From Pestalotiopsis fici W106-1 (lineage: Eukaryota > Ascomycota > Sordariomycetes > Amphisphaeriales > Sporocadaceae), in NCBI RefSeq assembly GCF_000516985.1, contig NW_006917098.1, positions 1-64,000 on the forward strand: 64,000 bases of DNA, written 5' to 3'. Shown piece after piece: positions 1-13,460 of the stretch (its first letter is position 1; every line of letters starts with the position of its first letter). Made by a program: the position numbers and the translations under genes. The notes below the pieces were generated by a model. The model ran no database searches. It was given only the letters and a program-made list of their open reading frames with translations, and was not told the DNA's origin.

Positions 1-179
1 TTTTAATAATTTTTTGTATTTATTATAATAAGTTTATATTTTTTAAAATTATAAATAAATATATTTTTATTAATTTTTTTAATTTTATTTATTTTAAATT
101 ATTTATTTATAATTAAATTTTAATATAAAAATAATATTATTTATTTTTTAATTATTATTTTACTTTATTTTTAATTTTA

Positions 180-1420
180 TAAAATAATATATACGTTTTT
201 TAAAACCTTTTAAAAAATATAAATATTATTTAAAAATCCTTATATACGTTTTTTGGGAAATTTCGAAATGAAATATAAATATTACTTGAAAATTCTTATA
301 TACGTTTCCTCGGAATTTTCGAAAAAAATATAAATACCATTCGAAAATTCTTATATATGTCTCCTCGGAAATTTAAAAAAATATAAATATTATTCGAAAA
401 AAATATGGATACTATTCGAAAATTTTTATATGCGTTTTTTCGGAATTTTCGAAAAAATATAGATACTATTCGAAAAAATATAGATATTATTTAGAAAAAA
501 TATAAATATTATTCGAAAATTTTTATATACGTTTTTTCGGAATTTTCGAAAAAATATAGATACTATTTGGAAAAAATATGGATACTATTTGGAAAAAATA
601 TGGATACCATTTGGAAAAAATATAAATACCATTTGGAAAAAATATAGATATTATTTAAAAAAACATAGATACCATTCGAAAATTTTTATATACGTCTCCT
701 CGGAATTTTCGAAAAAATATAGATACTATTTAGAAAAAATATAGATACCATTTAGAAAAAATATGGATACTATTTGAAAAAATATAGATACTATTCGAAA
801 AAATATAGATACCATTCGAGAATTCTTATATACGTCTCTTTGGAATTTTCGGAAAAATATAGGTATTATTTAAAAAAACTATAGATACTATTCGAGAAAA
901 ATATGGGTATTATTTAAAAAAACAAAAATACCATTCGAGAATTAATATATACGTTTTTTAAAATTTTGGAAAAAATATAGATATTATTCGAGAATTTTTA
1001 TATACGTTTTTTCGGAATTTTCGAAAAATATGGATATTATTCGAGAATTCTTATATACGTCTCTTTGGAATTTTCGAAAAAATATAGGTATTATTTGAAA
1101 AAACATAGATACCATTCGAGAAAAATAAAAATATTATTCGAAAATTAATATATACGTTTTTTCGGAATTTTCGAAAAATATAGATATTATTCGAGAATTT
1201 TTATATACGTCTTTTTGGAATTTTCGGAAAAATATAGGTATTATTTGGAAAAATAAAAATACTATTCGAGAATTAATATATACGAATTTTTGAAATCTTC
1301 GAAAAATATGGATATTATTCGAAAATTTTTATATACGTTTTTTTTAGAGTTTTGCAAAATATAAATAATATTTAAAAGTATTATATATTTGTTTTTGGTA
1401 ATTTTCGAAAAATATGGATA
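180..1420. repeat. composite tandem satellite
   Basis: A word close to TATATACGTTTTTTCGGAA recurs about fifteen times, for example near 187, 241, 298, 525, 690, 830, 1,000, 1,055, 1,150, 1,203 and 1,331. Between these words lie variable numbers of a short subunit resembling AAAAAATATAGATACTATTCG. The result is a higher-order unit of uneven length, roughly 50-150 bp, built from a common cap plus zero to several copies of a subunit of about 21 bp. Copies differ mainly by transitions, as expected of RIP. The array fades out after about 1,420. Confidence 0.75.
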
Positions 1421-4178
1421 ATATTTAAAAGATTTTAAAATGAATTTTATATAATTTTTTTTAAATATTTTTAATATTATATTTATTTTTTTGGAATATC
1501 CGACGAGATTTAGATATTATTTAAAAAAGATTTTATATAGGTTTTATATAATTTTTTTTAATTTTCGAAAATATTATATATATTTTTTTGGAATTCTTAA
1601 AGAAAATATAGATAATATTCGAAAAAAATTTAGAATATATTTTATCGAATTATTATTATATTATATCCGAAATATATTATATAAGGTAAATAATAAATGC
1701 AAATTATAATAAGGAAAAATTAATAATATATATATATTTAGTTTTGTTTATATAAATAGCATAAATATAAGTTTTATCGTTAGATATATTATTATGCTAG
1801 GTCGGAAACGAATAATATAAATTAACGGTTAAATAAAAACTATAATTAACAAAAATAAATAATATAGGTATATATAGTCGTATTCTTAAAAATAGTAGTA
1901 ATATAAAAATAATAACCTAACTTAGCCGTAATTTATAGCTTTTTAATACCGTAATCCGGGGTAAAGCATTTTTATATTATATTATTATTATTTATTCACT
2001 TTAGGCTCACGATTTTTTTTGTTTTTTTATTTCGGTAATTATTTTAAAATCTTTATTTTAGTATTTGCGGAATATTTTTTTTAATTAAATGCGTAAAGTA
2101 GTTTTTTCGCTCGTATATATATTTTCGTAAAATTTTTTTATAAAAGGCTTTATTTTTTTATCGCTATAAAAAGGATAAGTTCCAAATATATATAAGCAAA
2201 TATAACTTAGATAAATTTATATCGGGAAGCAGATTTTATTATATTAATAATAGGCATAATAATCGGTACCGGGGATTCTAGGATATTATATCTCGGCGCT
2301 TTTAAGCTTAGAGCGAGAAAATATAGCGCGGCGGATATATCGCATATAAGGCAAATTGTTGTTAAAAATAACCCGGTAAATCGCAAAATAAGCTTTAACT
2401 CTAATATTATAAATAGCGGAAATATATTAAGCAGGTAAACGCTAGGCGCGAAAGCGCTAGGGTGTACGTTTTTTGCTAGTAATCTAAAAGTCTTTACCTA
2501 AATATTATTTGCCGTTTTAGGTTAGGTCGATTATTTAAACATTACGGATAGGGGAACGAGGAGCGGCTATATTGGTAGGTAAGTTATTATTTCTATATAA
2601 TAGCGAATTATAAGCAACGGATAATAGCGGTTAATTAGATACGGGTAAAAAGGATTTACGCAGCTTTAGTATCGGTAGCAATAGCTTTAGTATTAATAAG
2701 GGCGGGATTATTGCGCTTATAAATTAATAATATATAAACAATATAATTAGATGATTTATGCGAGCAGGAGTATTAAAAGCTTATTGGTTGTTTATATTGC
2801 TAAAAAAGGTAGGACGTCCGGCAAAGGCGGATAAATTGCGGCTATAAATTAAGGGATAAGGTATTAGAAAGTGAATTTGGTTATGAGTACGGGAAGGAAC
2901 GGGAAAAAAAAAAAATTTATAGATTTTAAGGCTTAATGCCGGCTTTTTATATATATTATTAGCGATTTTGCTATTCGCGTGCGTTTATTTTGCTCGATTA
3001 AAAGCGGTATAGCTTGAGATCGCGATAGATAAAAAGTGGTAGTAGTGGCAGCAGTAGTACCGAGAAGGATGTGAAGTTTTAAGGATTGCGCGAAAAAAAG
3101 AGAGAAGGGGGGAAAAATAGTAAATAAAATTAATGCCGCTACAGTTTTAATAAAGATAGAAAAGTGAGAGAAAGGCGAAAGGGAGGGCAGATGCTAAGAT
3201 AGGAGTTGTGTATATAAATGGAAGGTGTGCATAAGGTGGATAAATTGGATTTAAGGGAATGGGTTTGTGGAAAAAAAAGAAGGTAACGGTGAAGAAGGTA
3301 ATTGACGGAAATGAAATAAGATAAAGAAACTGGATGTTAATATTTTGCTTTGCTCGCGTTTCAGATTGCCGTCGAAAAAAAAAAAAGTTTGATATTAGAA
3401 GCCTAATTGGCGAGGTAGGTGTATTTATAGCATATTAAAAAAGAATAAAATAGGATAATAGGAGGAAGCAAAATAGGTTATATATTTATATAGCTTTGTA
3501 CGAGTTGCTTAGTGTATTTACCGTTTTTTTTTTTATATTTGGATTGGGATGGGGAAGGAACGTAAAAAGGTTTAAATATAGATGTACGGTTTGTTTTTTT
3601 ATTTTTTCTTCCTAATTTGATTCGATTTGATTTGACTTCTTTTTGATTTATTTGAATATTTTAAATTACGCCGGCTATTTTTAGCTTTTGCTAATTTTTT
3701 CTAATAATTTCTAATTTTTTTTAATTTTTTTTTTAACTCTTTTAAACTTTTTTAAATTTTTTTAAATTTTTTTTAGGTTTTTAATTTTTTACGATTTGGT
3801 CTTTTGCTTTTATAATTATTATTTAGCGGCTAACCTATTTTTTTTTAGTTTTTTTTCCTAGAATTTATAGCAAAAAGATTAAGTAGTTGTTAGCCGATAT
3901 TTTTTTTTTTTTTTCCCTTATAATTTATATATATTTGCCTTTTTAAATTTATCGGCCGTTTAGTAAGCTTAGAATTAAATATATAATTATTATAAATATT
4001 TGCCGCGTATATATTTTATTAGCAATAGTTATTTTTTTAAACTAAAAGTCTAAGCTGCTTACTTTTTTTTGGTTTTTAAAAGCAATTTTTACGTATTTTA
4101 TCTTTTTGTTTACATTCTCTTTCCCGTTATTTATTTTTATCGCTATTATATTACCGCGCTAAGATATTATTATAGTAC

Positions 4179-4892
4179 GAGCAGGCTGTTGCTAAGGTAT
4201 AGATAGATTGCCGCGATAAAATTATTTTTATTAGTAAGATTATATTTTAGTAGCACGGTTTAGAGGCTATTTTTTATATTAAGAACGGAGACCGAGCCGA
4301 GGTTAAGCTTTTTTACGGTAATAATAAGCTTATTATTTTTTAATTTAAGGAGTATATAGCTAAAAGCTATCCGGTAAACCTGCCGATAATAATCCTTTAC
4401 GCTAGCTTTTAGCTTTGGGTATATTTTAAATTTTATTTTTTATTTAAAAATTATATTTATTAAAGCTAACTAAAAAATTATGCAGCCTGAGCTAAGCCGT
4501 AAGGTTTAGTAGTAGGAGTTTCGTAGTATAATCCGATATCGCTAGTTTCGCTTTTGCATCGATTACGCCGTCCGGTTTAATTTGCCTTATTATTATTTAA
4601 AGCATATTACCGGTATCGAGCGTAACGCTTTCGCCTATTTTGCTTATATATACGGATAGGTGGCTAATGCACTTTATAAATGTTATTAGCTTTTAATATA
4701 AATTAAGGGACAATACATTTTTATAGCCGATTGCGTTAAAATTGAGGGTAAAATGGGCGGTAAATATATAATATGCTTTGCTAATGGCTAAGATTGCGAT
4801 ATATATATTAAGCTCGAATTCGGCTATATTAGCAAAATTTATACCGTAAACGATAATATTTACGCTATTATTGGCATTTCCGATATTATATA
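4179..4892 (+). pseudogene. RIP-degraded coding relic, unidentified
   Basis: On the plus strand two adjoining frames (about 4,179-4,450, then about 4,470-4,892) read as protein-like sequence if TAA and TAG are allowed as decayed Gln or Trp codons. TGA does not occur in these frames. The second part runs from an ATG at 4,480 to a run ending near 4,890 and has a normal mix of charged and aromatic residues. I do not recognise the family. It could be part of a transposon or a subtelomeric gene. The frame change near 4,460 is either a lost intron or an indel. Confidence 0.35.
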
Positions 4893-5044
4893 AACAAGCG
4901 ATATTATAATATACGATATAGGAGGAGGTGGTATTTGATGTATTTTTTTTTTTTGCGTTTATAGTTTTTTTTTTATAAGGGAGGGCGTTTCGATTTGCGA
5001 TAAATTTTAACTATTACCAAGGATTCCTAATTTATTATAATACA

Positions 5045-5425
5045 ATATTTAATATATTTAATATGCTTAATATGCTTAATATGCTTAATATGCTTAATAT
5101 GCTTGATATATATGATATGCACGATATATTCGATATATTTAATATGCTTGATATATATAATATGCACGATATATTTAATATGCTTAATATATTTGATATA
5201 TATAATATGCACGATATATTCGATATACTTAATATACTTAATATATATAATATGCACGATATATTCAATATGCTTAATATGCTTAATATATATAATATGC
5301 ACGATATATTTAATATGTTTAATATGCTTAATATATACGATATATTTAATATATTTAATATATTTAATATGCTTAATATATATAATATATACGATATATT
5401 TAATATATTTAATATATATAATAAT
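5045..5425. repeat. short-unit tandem array (9-bp based)
   Basis: The array starts with AATATGCTT repeated several times and moves into longer blocks built from the same 9-bp words with GATATATAT, AATATGCAC and GATATATTC variants. Because unit lengths are multiples of three, open frames run through it on both strands, but their products (Met/Leu/Asn/Ile/Tyr only) are low-complexity artefacts. Unlike the DNA around it, the array keeps many TpG and CpA dinucleotides (ATGC, GCAC). It therefore either arose after RIP acted or was not recognised by RIP. Confidence 0.8.
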
Positions 5426-7419
5426 ATTTATATTTATAATTTATTTTTATTATAATTAATATAAAGGAATTATATATTACGGTATCGAATATTTATTATA
5501 ATTAATACGTATTCGCCGGTTATTAGGATTTTTAACAAACCGCAATTAAGGAAAACCTAAAATAGGCAAAAACCTAACCGATACCGGTAGCTATATAATT
5601 ATTTATAAATATAATAATACGAGTATTGCTTTTTTTTTTATATTAGCATATTTTCCGATTATTAGGTTAAAGGCTACGCGTCGGTCCCGTATATTAGGCA
5701 GCATTTAATTGCTTTATAATCTATATAGCATATCGCATTTTAGAAATTTATAGTATACCCAAGCCATAATAGCCATATTTTAAACTTATCCGTTATAAAA
5801 TGCCGTTTTATTAGTTTTGCGGTATTTTTATCTAAAAGGATAGGAAACGGTTACGCGTAAATATAAGCGATATTTTAGCAATTTCGGACCGGAGTTTATA
5901 AGTATTTATTATGCGGAGCTTATAGCAAAAAATAATTTTTTTTATTAAAATAAGTGCTAAGCTTGCCTATAAAAGGCGGAATTTAAAGGCTATTATGCTT
6001 GGCTTAGCTTTTTAGTTAATTTATTAATTTTATAAATTGCTAAAGTTTAAATAAGTAATGCGATAATTAATATAACCTAAAATAATAATTAAAGCTATTA
6101 TTGCTATACGATTATCTTATAGTATATTGCTATTTATAGGCAATCTATTATAGGTATTTTTTTTTAGGTGCTTTAATTGCGTACGGTACTAACCGACGAA
6201 TACGGGCGTTATAAACCGGAAAGTTTTATACTATAAGCGCATATAGCGATCGGCTAGGCGTAGCATTAATGGCTTTTGGGGATAAAATGCTGCCCGATTG
6301 GCTTTTTTATCCTAAAGTTTACCTCCAGCCCGAAGGTCGAATTTTGAGCCGTGCTAATAGCGACCGGCATAAAAAAAAGACTTAGACGGCGTCGATTAGC
6401 TAGCATTTTTTTTTTTTTATTTTTATTATTTATAACGATTAGGTTACCCCGGTTACCTTGCCTGGTTTTTAGGCGTAAATTGCCTTTGCTACGTGGGGGA
6501 GTAGCAGTAATCGGAATAAGACTTGCACTTTAGATAAAAATAAAATATCCGTCAAAGCCGAAAACCTATTTAAATCTTTTAGGGAATTAATAATAAAAGT
6601 ACGCGAGGCTATCGTTAATCGAAAACTTATTTTATAGCGATTCGATCTGGCTCCGGGCAGGGTTTAGAAAGAAATTAGCTATATTATTAAGCTTTACGAT
6701 TTCGGTAAAAAGGAAATTTTCTTTATTTTTATTAGCTATTCGATTAAAGCGATCCGAATACAATAGAATTATGCCACGTCGGTATATAATATTAATATCG
6801 CGGATTAACGGTATACGCATATTATAAAGGCCTAAAATATTTTATAGATTTTAAGCCTTTATTTATTATATCGGATATTATTAGTTAGCATAATTTATAA
6901 AGGATTAAGGTAAAAAGGGAACGAAAAAGAGATAAACGTATTAATACGGGCAGCCTAAGCGGAGTTAATATTATTATAAGCGAGATATTTTTGCGAACGC
7001 TTTAAAAAATCGCGCTAATTACCTATTATATTAGCCTATCGAATATCCGTATTAATTATAACGGTCGAATTAAGAAATAGGGAGGATATATATAATATAA
7101 TAAATCTTTTATATAGCTAATATCAATTTGCGTATAATATTTAGCTGGTTTTTTTCTTAGCTTATATTAATTTTTAATATATTAGTATACGCTAAAATAG
7201 ATTAAAAAAGAGTAAAAAGAAAAAGGGGGGGATTCGCATAATGCGTAAATTTTATAGCTTATTTAGAATTAGGGTAGGAAGGTTTTGCAAAAAGTAAAGT
7301 TTTTCGTAGCTAGCAAATATTACGATGCTAAAGATTTTCCTTATTTTAGAAAGTGTGAAAAAAGAAAAAAGAAGGAAAGCTCCAGGCTAGGGGGAGAAGG
7401 GGTATTTATACAAATACTA

Positions 7420-7660
7420 AATAAATCATCAGTCCAGCGGTTGCTAAGCCAGGTTATTTATCTAATATTAGATAAATTATTAATCCAGCGCATTGCTAAG
7501 CCAAATAATATATTTAACGGTAGTTAGGGAAGGCTAGGCAGCAGGCGGCGCGGTGCGGTCGTTTAGTAATAACCGTATTACGGAGCTGGAGGTTTATTTA
7601 ATTTAGATAAATCATCACCTTAGCAATAGCAAAGCCAAATTAGGCAGCAGGAGAAGTGCT
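7420..7660. repeat. island with direct repeats and 22-bp palindrome
   Basis: A GC-richer patch carries imperfect copies of a word near CCAGCGGTTGCTAAGCC (about 7,433-7,450 and 7,482-7,502, with a related GCAATAGCAAAGCC copy near 7,625). Between the first two copies lies a perfect palindrome (TTTATCTAATATTAGATAAA with one further pair on each side, 7,456-7,477). An 80-codon open frame at 7,285-7,527 crosses this patch but has no recognisable feature, and I do not call it a gene. The arrangement could be a transposon end or regulatory DNA that escaped RIP. Confidence 0.4.
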
Positions 7661-9249
7661 TAGCAATAGAATTTTTGTAATTTAATTAAATTTATATATT
7701 TTAATTTAATTTCAATTAATATATACGATTTAACTAGATTTATATATTCTTTTGCTTATAAAAAATAAAGTAAAATAGTTGCTTAAACCACGATATGCTA
7801 TAAAATACACGAATATCGTCCCGGTACCAAAAACCTATACCAGGTAACATAACGCAATTATATACTACTTTCGGCTATAAAAAAGCTGCTTTATAGCGGC
7901 TTTAATAGCATAAAATAGCTTTCGCTATAAGGCGATTACAATTCTCTATCTATTTTTAATCAAGTCCTATCTAATATATATTTAAAAAACTCGAATAATA
8001 TTGCAAAGCTGGTTAGTAGGCCTTTCGAAGGCTTTAATTTATTTATAATATTATATACGACTCCGTGGGATTTTAACGTTAGTTACCTTATAAAATATCT
8101 CGATGCTATTTTAATATTTTATAAAAATTATTAACTCGGTAAAATAATCGCTATTCGAATAACGTTATAGTTCCTTTTAGCCAGGGCTTTATAAGGTTTC
8201 GGCACTATTATTATCTTCGAAAAGCTTATTAAAATAAGCTTCGTAGGCAAATTTAAAATTTCGGTTTTTTATAGTTTCGGGTATAAATGCAAAGGATCTG
8301 CGGTAAACGACCTCGAATATAATGCCAATAGCTGCCGTAAAAGCCTGCAAAAATCTAGCACAGCTTTCGCAAGGCGGTAAGGTAATATTAATTATTATAT
8401 ATTTTGTATTTGCGGGCTAGGTATATTATAAATAATTGGAATATTTTAACAAAATATATATATATTATATAATGCTTTAATATAGGATAAAAAACGGAAG
8501 AATATAATCGGCTTTAGAGGTTGTATAAGGCGGGAAGGAAACGGGATAACCGATATTTTGTTTTTGGTATATTAGCGATAATAAAAAAGAGGGCGGGAAG
8601 GCTATTTTATATACCTAAATATATACTTTAACAATATATAACAAATATATTAATATAAATAATAATAAATAATAGAATTAATAGGAAAGCATAAGCTATT
8701 TGCTACTAAAATAACTAATTACGGCAAAAAGTGGCTATATTGCGAGCTTGCACTTTCTTTTATATCGGCTGCAATCAGGCTATGCGTATTAGCGTCTACC
8801 GCATAACTAAATAAATAAATTTGCATAAAAAGTTTATCTTGTATTTTGCCTATTGCGTTCTCCTGCTTATCCAATGCAGCCATATATTTATATACTTTTT
8901 ATCGTTTTAGATAAATAATATACTATATATTGGGTAACTCCTGGCAAATTTTTAGGTTGCCCGTTCGCAAAAAATTTAAAGATAATATAGGGATTCCGCG
9001 GCGAGGCGTACGAAAAAATTTGGAAATTAATATTTCGTTCCTTATCGGCTCCGGGTAAAGCTCCCTCTATCGTCCGGGTCTTTTTCCTACGCGTCGTAAA
9101 GGCTTTATAAAAATCCGCACGCCTTATAGCCGGTATATTATTTTAAATTGCTCCCTAGGATATTTTATCGAAAAATCGCAATTATTTCCTATAAGTCTTT
9201 AGACGACTTTTCGGGGTTTAGGCATTAGTCGACGTCGTAGTATATATTT

Positions 9250-12200
9250 AGGTTAGCGATATATTTTATATTTATATATAATATATATATATTATTTATA
9301 GCCTTTAGCTAATTATTAAAATAGGCTTAAATATCTCCGTTTATACGCTTAAATCGTTTAGCCTCTTTTTAGGCCGCGACCGATGCAAGCGCCTACTTTT
9401 GCAGATTGTTTTGTACGATGCCCAAGTCGCCTTCGTCGTCGCTGCCCGGCTTGATTTCGAGAGCTTACCTATAGCGGCATAGGTTATACGGCTGCTCTAT
9501 ATCGTTATCGCATCTATCCTCCCGGTAATCGCTATTTATTACGCTATTTAGCATAGCCCGCTTATAAAAAATAGCCTTTAAATAGTTTATTATTTCGTTT
9601 TCGATAAATTTTAAGGCTTTAGCTTTGTTTATTATTTTAGCGCGCGCTCGAATTTCTTTTATACGGCGCCGCGTATATTTAAAGGTGGATATTATAAGTA
9701 TTAGCGGCATAAGCTACTAAAAGCCCTCCCGGAGCGAGCTCGTTTGCCGCTTAATAATAATAAATATATTATTTTGCTTATTACGCTTAGCGCGACCGCT
9801 TTTTTGCGCAAAATTTTTTAAGCGCCGTAATAGCGTAATATAGATTATTACTCTAATATATAAAATATTTAGCCTTACGCTAAGCGCGTTAATAGCTACA
9901 ATAAGCCGCTTTTTTTTAATTTATTTTTCGAGCATTTATATTTTTTATTTAATATTACCGGCCTAATTATAATATATAGGATATTTTAGCCTTTTGCTAA
10001 TTGCTACCGTTTTTGTTATAGTTTTATAATAAATAATAATTTTGCCGCCCGGGAACCGTTTAGAAACTAGCGCTAGCTTATTTTTTAAGGCTAGCGCGAA
10101 ACCCTTTTCGACGTTATCCTCTTTTTCGATTTCTACCTCGTATACCGAATACGCGATATTCCTTTTCGACGTGCTGTTGCGGAAGATAACGGCGCTTTTT
10201 CGATTAATTTAAATATGCGCAAAAAAGGTAGCTTTATCCCGCGGTGCTAATATAGCTATTAGTAATATAATTTACATTTCGTGGTTAGCTAGCATTTTTC
10301 CGATTTTTAAAAACGCGGGCCGGAACCTTAAGCTTTAGCTGGCGTTATTTAAAATTATATAATATTCGTTTATTACGATCCGGTTTAGCCGCGATTTCGC
10401 CCGCAAAACGCGTATATATATAATAAAAATAATATAAATCGCCGATTCGGGTATAACGAATACGATAAAGGCCGCTTCCGACCTTAACCCGATTTATATA
10501 TACGCTAATAATTATATTAAAATCCTAATTTATAGCGCTTCGCACCGTTTAATTATATTTTTACGTAGCGTTATAAATAATACAATTACGATAATAACTT
10601 TATTTTTTGCGTAATATACTAAAAATATAAACGATAGGCTTTTGCCGGAAGCCGTCCCTACGATTTATAATACCGGCGAATAGCCTTTATAAATAACCTA
10701 AAATACCTTTTTTTATTTAGGCCGGAATTACGCCTCCGGATCGTCCAGCATCTGCTTTAGCCGCCTTAAAATATCGATTTCGGCCAGCCTTTTTTGCCGC
10801 TTAAGCCTGGCTTTATCGCCGTTTTATTTAAATAGCTTTAGACGCCGCTTCCCGATTATAATCCCTTCTTTCGAGCCGAGCTTTAAAAAGCGGTATTATA
10901 TTTTACTATCGGTTTCGAATTTATTTTTATAGGTAAATATGCTAAACGGGGTTATTGCTTCGCGCGCGTAAACGATATTTCGCGTAAAAAATAAATAATT
11001 AATAAATAAAATATCCGTTTCGCTTATTACGCTTTTCGACGCTTTATTTTTAAACGCTATAAATTAGGAATCGCTAATTAAAAATTTGCGAAAAATCGTA
11101 ATTTAAATATACCGCTATAAGCTAATATTTACCTTAACTCCTATATGCTAACTTATAAGCTGCGTTATTAGCCTCCGCATTTTATCCGCAAACCAAACAA
11201 TATATTAGCTATTCCGGAAGCTAGCTTTTTTTTTTTTAGCTCGAGTTTATTGTTATTTTTTTTATCGCGCGTCGTCTAGCTGCTAAATAGCGGCTCCGGG
11301 CCCAGGTCGCATCTTTTCTTTATTTTTATCTTTTGCTTTTTGGATATCTGGCCGTATACCGCATTTTAGCTAAATAGGAACGGATTAGCATAATCTACCT
11401 ATTATATTACGCTATTAATCGCTTGCTAAAACGGGAAGATTAGCTAAAGGTATTATATAAGTAGCTCGCCGATTTCCCGCGGTAAAAAGCGGTAAATTAT
11501 ATTAAGCTTATCCGTCGTTAGGTATTTTTTATAATATTTAGTTATAGTATATATTATTTTATAATAAATAAAAATATTACGCGTGCCTCTTTATTTAATA
11601 TTTTAAATCCGCAAATTCAGGATTTTTGCGCTGCGGCCCGGGCCTTTTTTATTTATATATATTAAAACGAATAGCCGGCCGCGGATAGCGTCCACGAGCT
11701 TATTAAAAGCAATGCTGGCTTTAAGCCGGATAGCCGGCTAACCCGACGCTTAGGGAGCTTTATTCTATCGTCGCTATAATTTTAGCTACTAAAAGATCCT
11801 TTACGCTAGCCAAAAGCGGCCGACGGGCTATAGGTTCCTTTCGTCGAGCGCGAATTAATATTTTAGTTTCGTATCTAATTAGTCGTCCTCAAGCTCGTCT
11901 TATAGGATGTCTAGGAAGCCGACGGGCGCTTAGGTCGTCGGGTCCTTATTAAGATATAGCGCGGTGCCCAACAGGTCTTTAGTTTCGTCGATCAGCTTTT
12001 TTATTATTTCCCGGAAATCGTCTATTTTAAATTACATACGCTTATACGAGACCCGCGGCCCGTTTTATTAAATATAGCCTTCGGATAGCGTATTAAATAA
12101 AACGGCTATACCGTATATACGGCTCGATAAAATCCAATTTATAACGCTTAGCCTCGACCGGGCGGATATTTTAATTATAAACCTATTTATACGTTACCGC

Positions 12201-13460
12201 ACCCGCTCGAACAAACCCTTAATAGCGAGCTTAGCTTTTTCGCGCTAATAGCTATTTATAATTTTGCCTTCGACCTCCCGTTTTATTTTTATTATAAACC
12301 GCGCTATAACTATAATGCGTATAACTTTAATAACGGCCGAATACCGCATCGTATAATTAAATACGTCCATTTAGCTATTATTATCCCGGATACCTATAAC
12401 GGCTAGCCCGCTAATAACTACGCTTTCGTACGGCGACGAGTAATAATAATAGTCGAATAGCGCCAATAGCAGCCGTACTACTAAATCGTCTAAGCGGTCC
12501 TACTCCTTGCTATTTTTTCGGAATAAAAAAGCCGCCGTTATATTTTCCTTATTTTAGCCCGGCTAAAGCAATGCCTCTAAATCGCCTAAAATCTTATTTT
12601 ATTATAGCGTTAGCTTATACCGCGGCCTTTTTTCGTCCTATAGGCTCTACGTCCTTTATAAATATAAAAGCAACTTGCCTATAAATACCTGGTAGCGTAC
12701 TTACGCCTTTTTAGCTATAATCGGCTAAAATAGGGTATACCTTTTAGTTTCCGTATCGCGCGTTATTTCGAAAAAGGTGGCAGCGCCGGCTTCGAGGCTA
12801 TATACCTGCTTTTGCGCTTTATTTACCATTTTTATATAGCTATCCTAAAATGCTTAGAATGCCGTTTCCTTTAGCCGCGGCAGCTGTAACGTGCTACGCA
12901 GGCGCTTTAGGCCCTTTTCGCTTTTAAAATCTGCTAAGTGCCGCGCTTAGCTTATTTTCCGCATTTACGGGTTCGGCTTTAGCTTTTCGTTTATATTATA
13001 AATCGCCCGGCTGGCCGATTTATCTAATAATACGCTTTTTCGGCTAAAAATATATAATTAGGTATTAGGCGACGATTAAGGCGGGGATATTTTAATAGTT
13101 GGCATTTTATATGGCGTTTTTGGCGGCTTTTTTTTTGCCTCCGCCTCCTTTTTTTCCTCCTATTATTATTGCTGCTGCTATAACACGTCGGCTAGGTTTA
13201 GGTCCGAATCGCCGTATATAGAATCTAGTATTTCGGCATCTTAAAGTCGCTTAAATAGTTATCCGTCGTATTCGCCGTCTCGCCCTCCTATTTATATTTT
13301 TGCTATTAAAATAGTATTTCCGAGGATTTCAAAGTATCGGCTGGCTTTTCGTCCTAGGAAAAACCTTTGGCATTAAACGCCCTTTTTTTATAAAACAGCT
13401 GCCACTTTTATATATTTTTTTTGTCCTCCTTATCTCCGGTTATTTACCTACCCATATTTT
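9250..13460 (-). pseudogene. RIP-destroyed telomere-linked RecQ-type helicase gene
   Basis: Read on the minus strand, one frame runs from about 13,460 to about 11,050 and a second from about 11,050 to about 9,250, broken only by TAA/TAG codons. The first part carries a block reading LPREIGELLI (about 11,459-11,485), which I recall as typical of the N-terminal half of large fungal telomere-linked helicases. The second part carries helicase motifs in order: a Walker A remnant GTASGKSLSF (10,629-10,658), a motif II remnant NEYYIILN (10,347-10,370, expected DECH-like, each change a G-to-A or C-to-T), and a RecQ motif VI remnant AQKSGRAKRN (about 9,780-9,811, expected QxSGRAGRD). An uninterrupted fragment of the C-terminal part lies at 9,465-9,710. 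The single frame switch may be an intron or one indel. In other fungi such genes lie in subtelomeres. The family call rests on motif recognition only. Confidence 0.75.

Noticed and set aside
180..1420. CRISPR-like array
   Set aside because: Repeats are degenerate, with no unique equal-length spacers, and the organism is a eukaryote; it is a satellite.
5027..5459. overlapping open frames on both strands through the tandem array
   Set aside because: They exist only because repeat units are multiples of three; products are made of four or five residue types.
9250..13460. Starship captain (DUF3435 tyrosine recombinase)
   Set aside because: The readable motifs are RecQ-type helicase motifs plus the telomere-linked helicase N-terminal block. 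No R-H-x-x-R...Y recombinase pattern was seen and no cargo is present.
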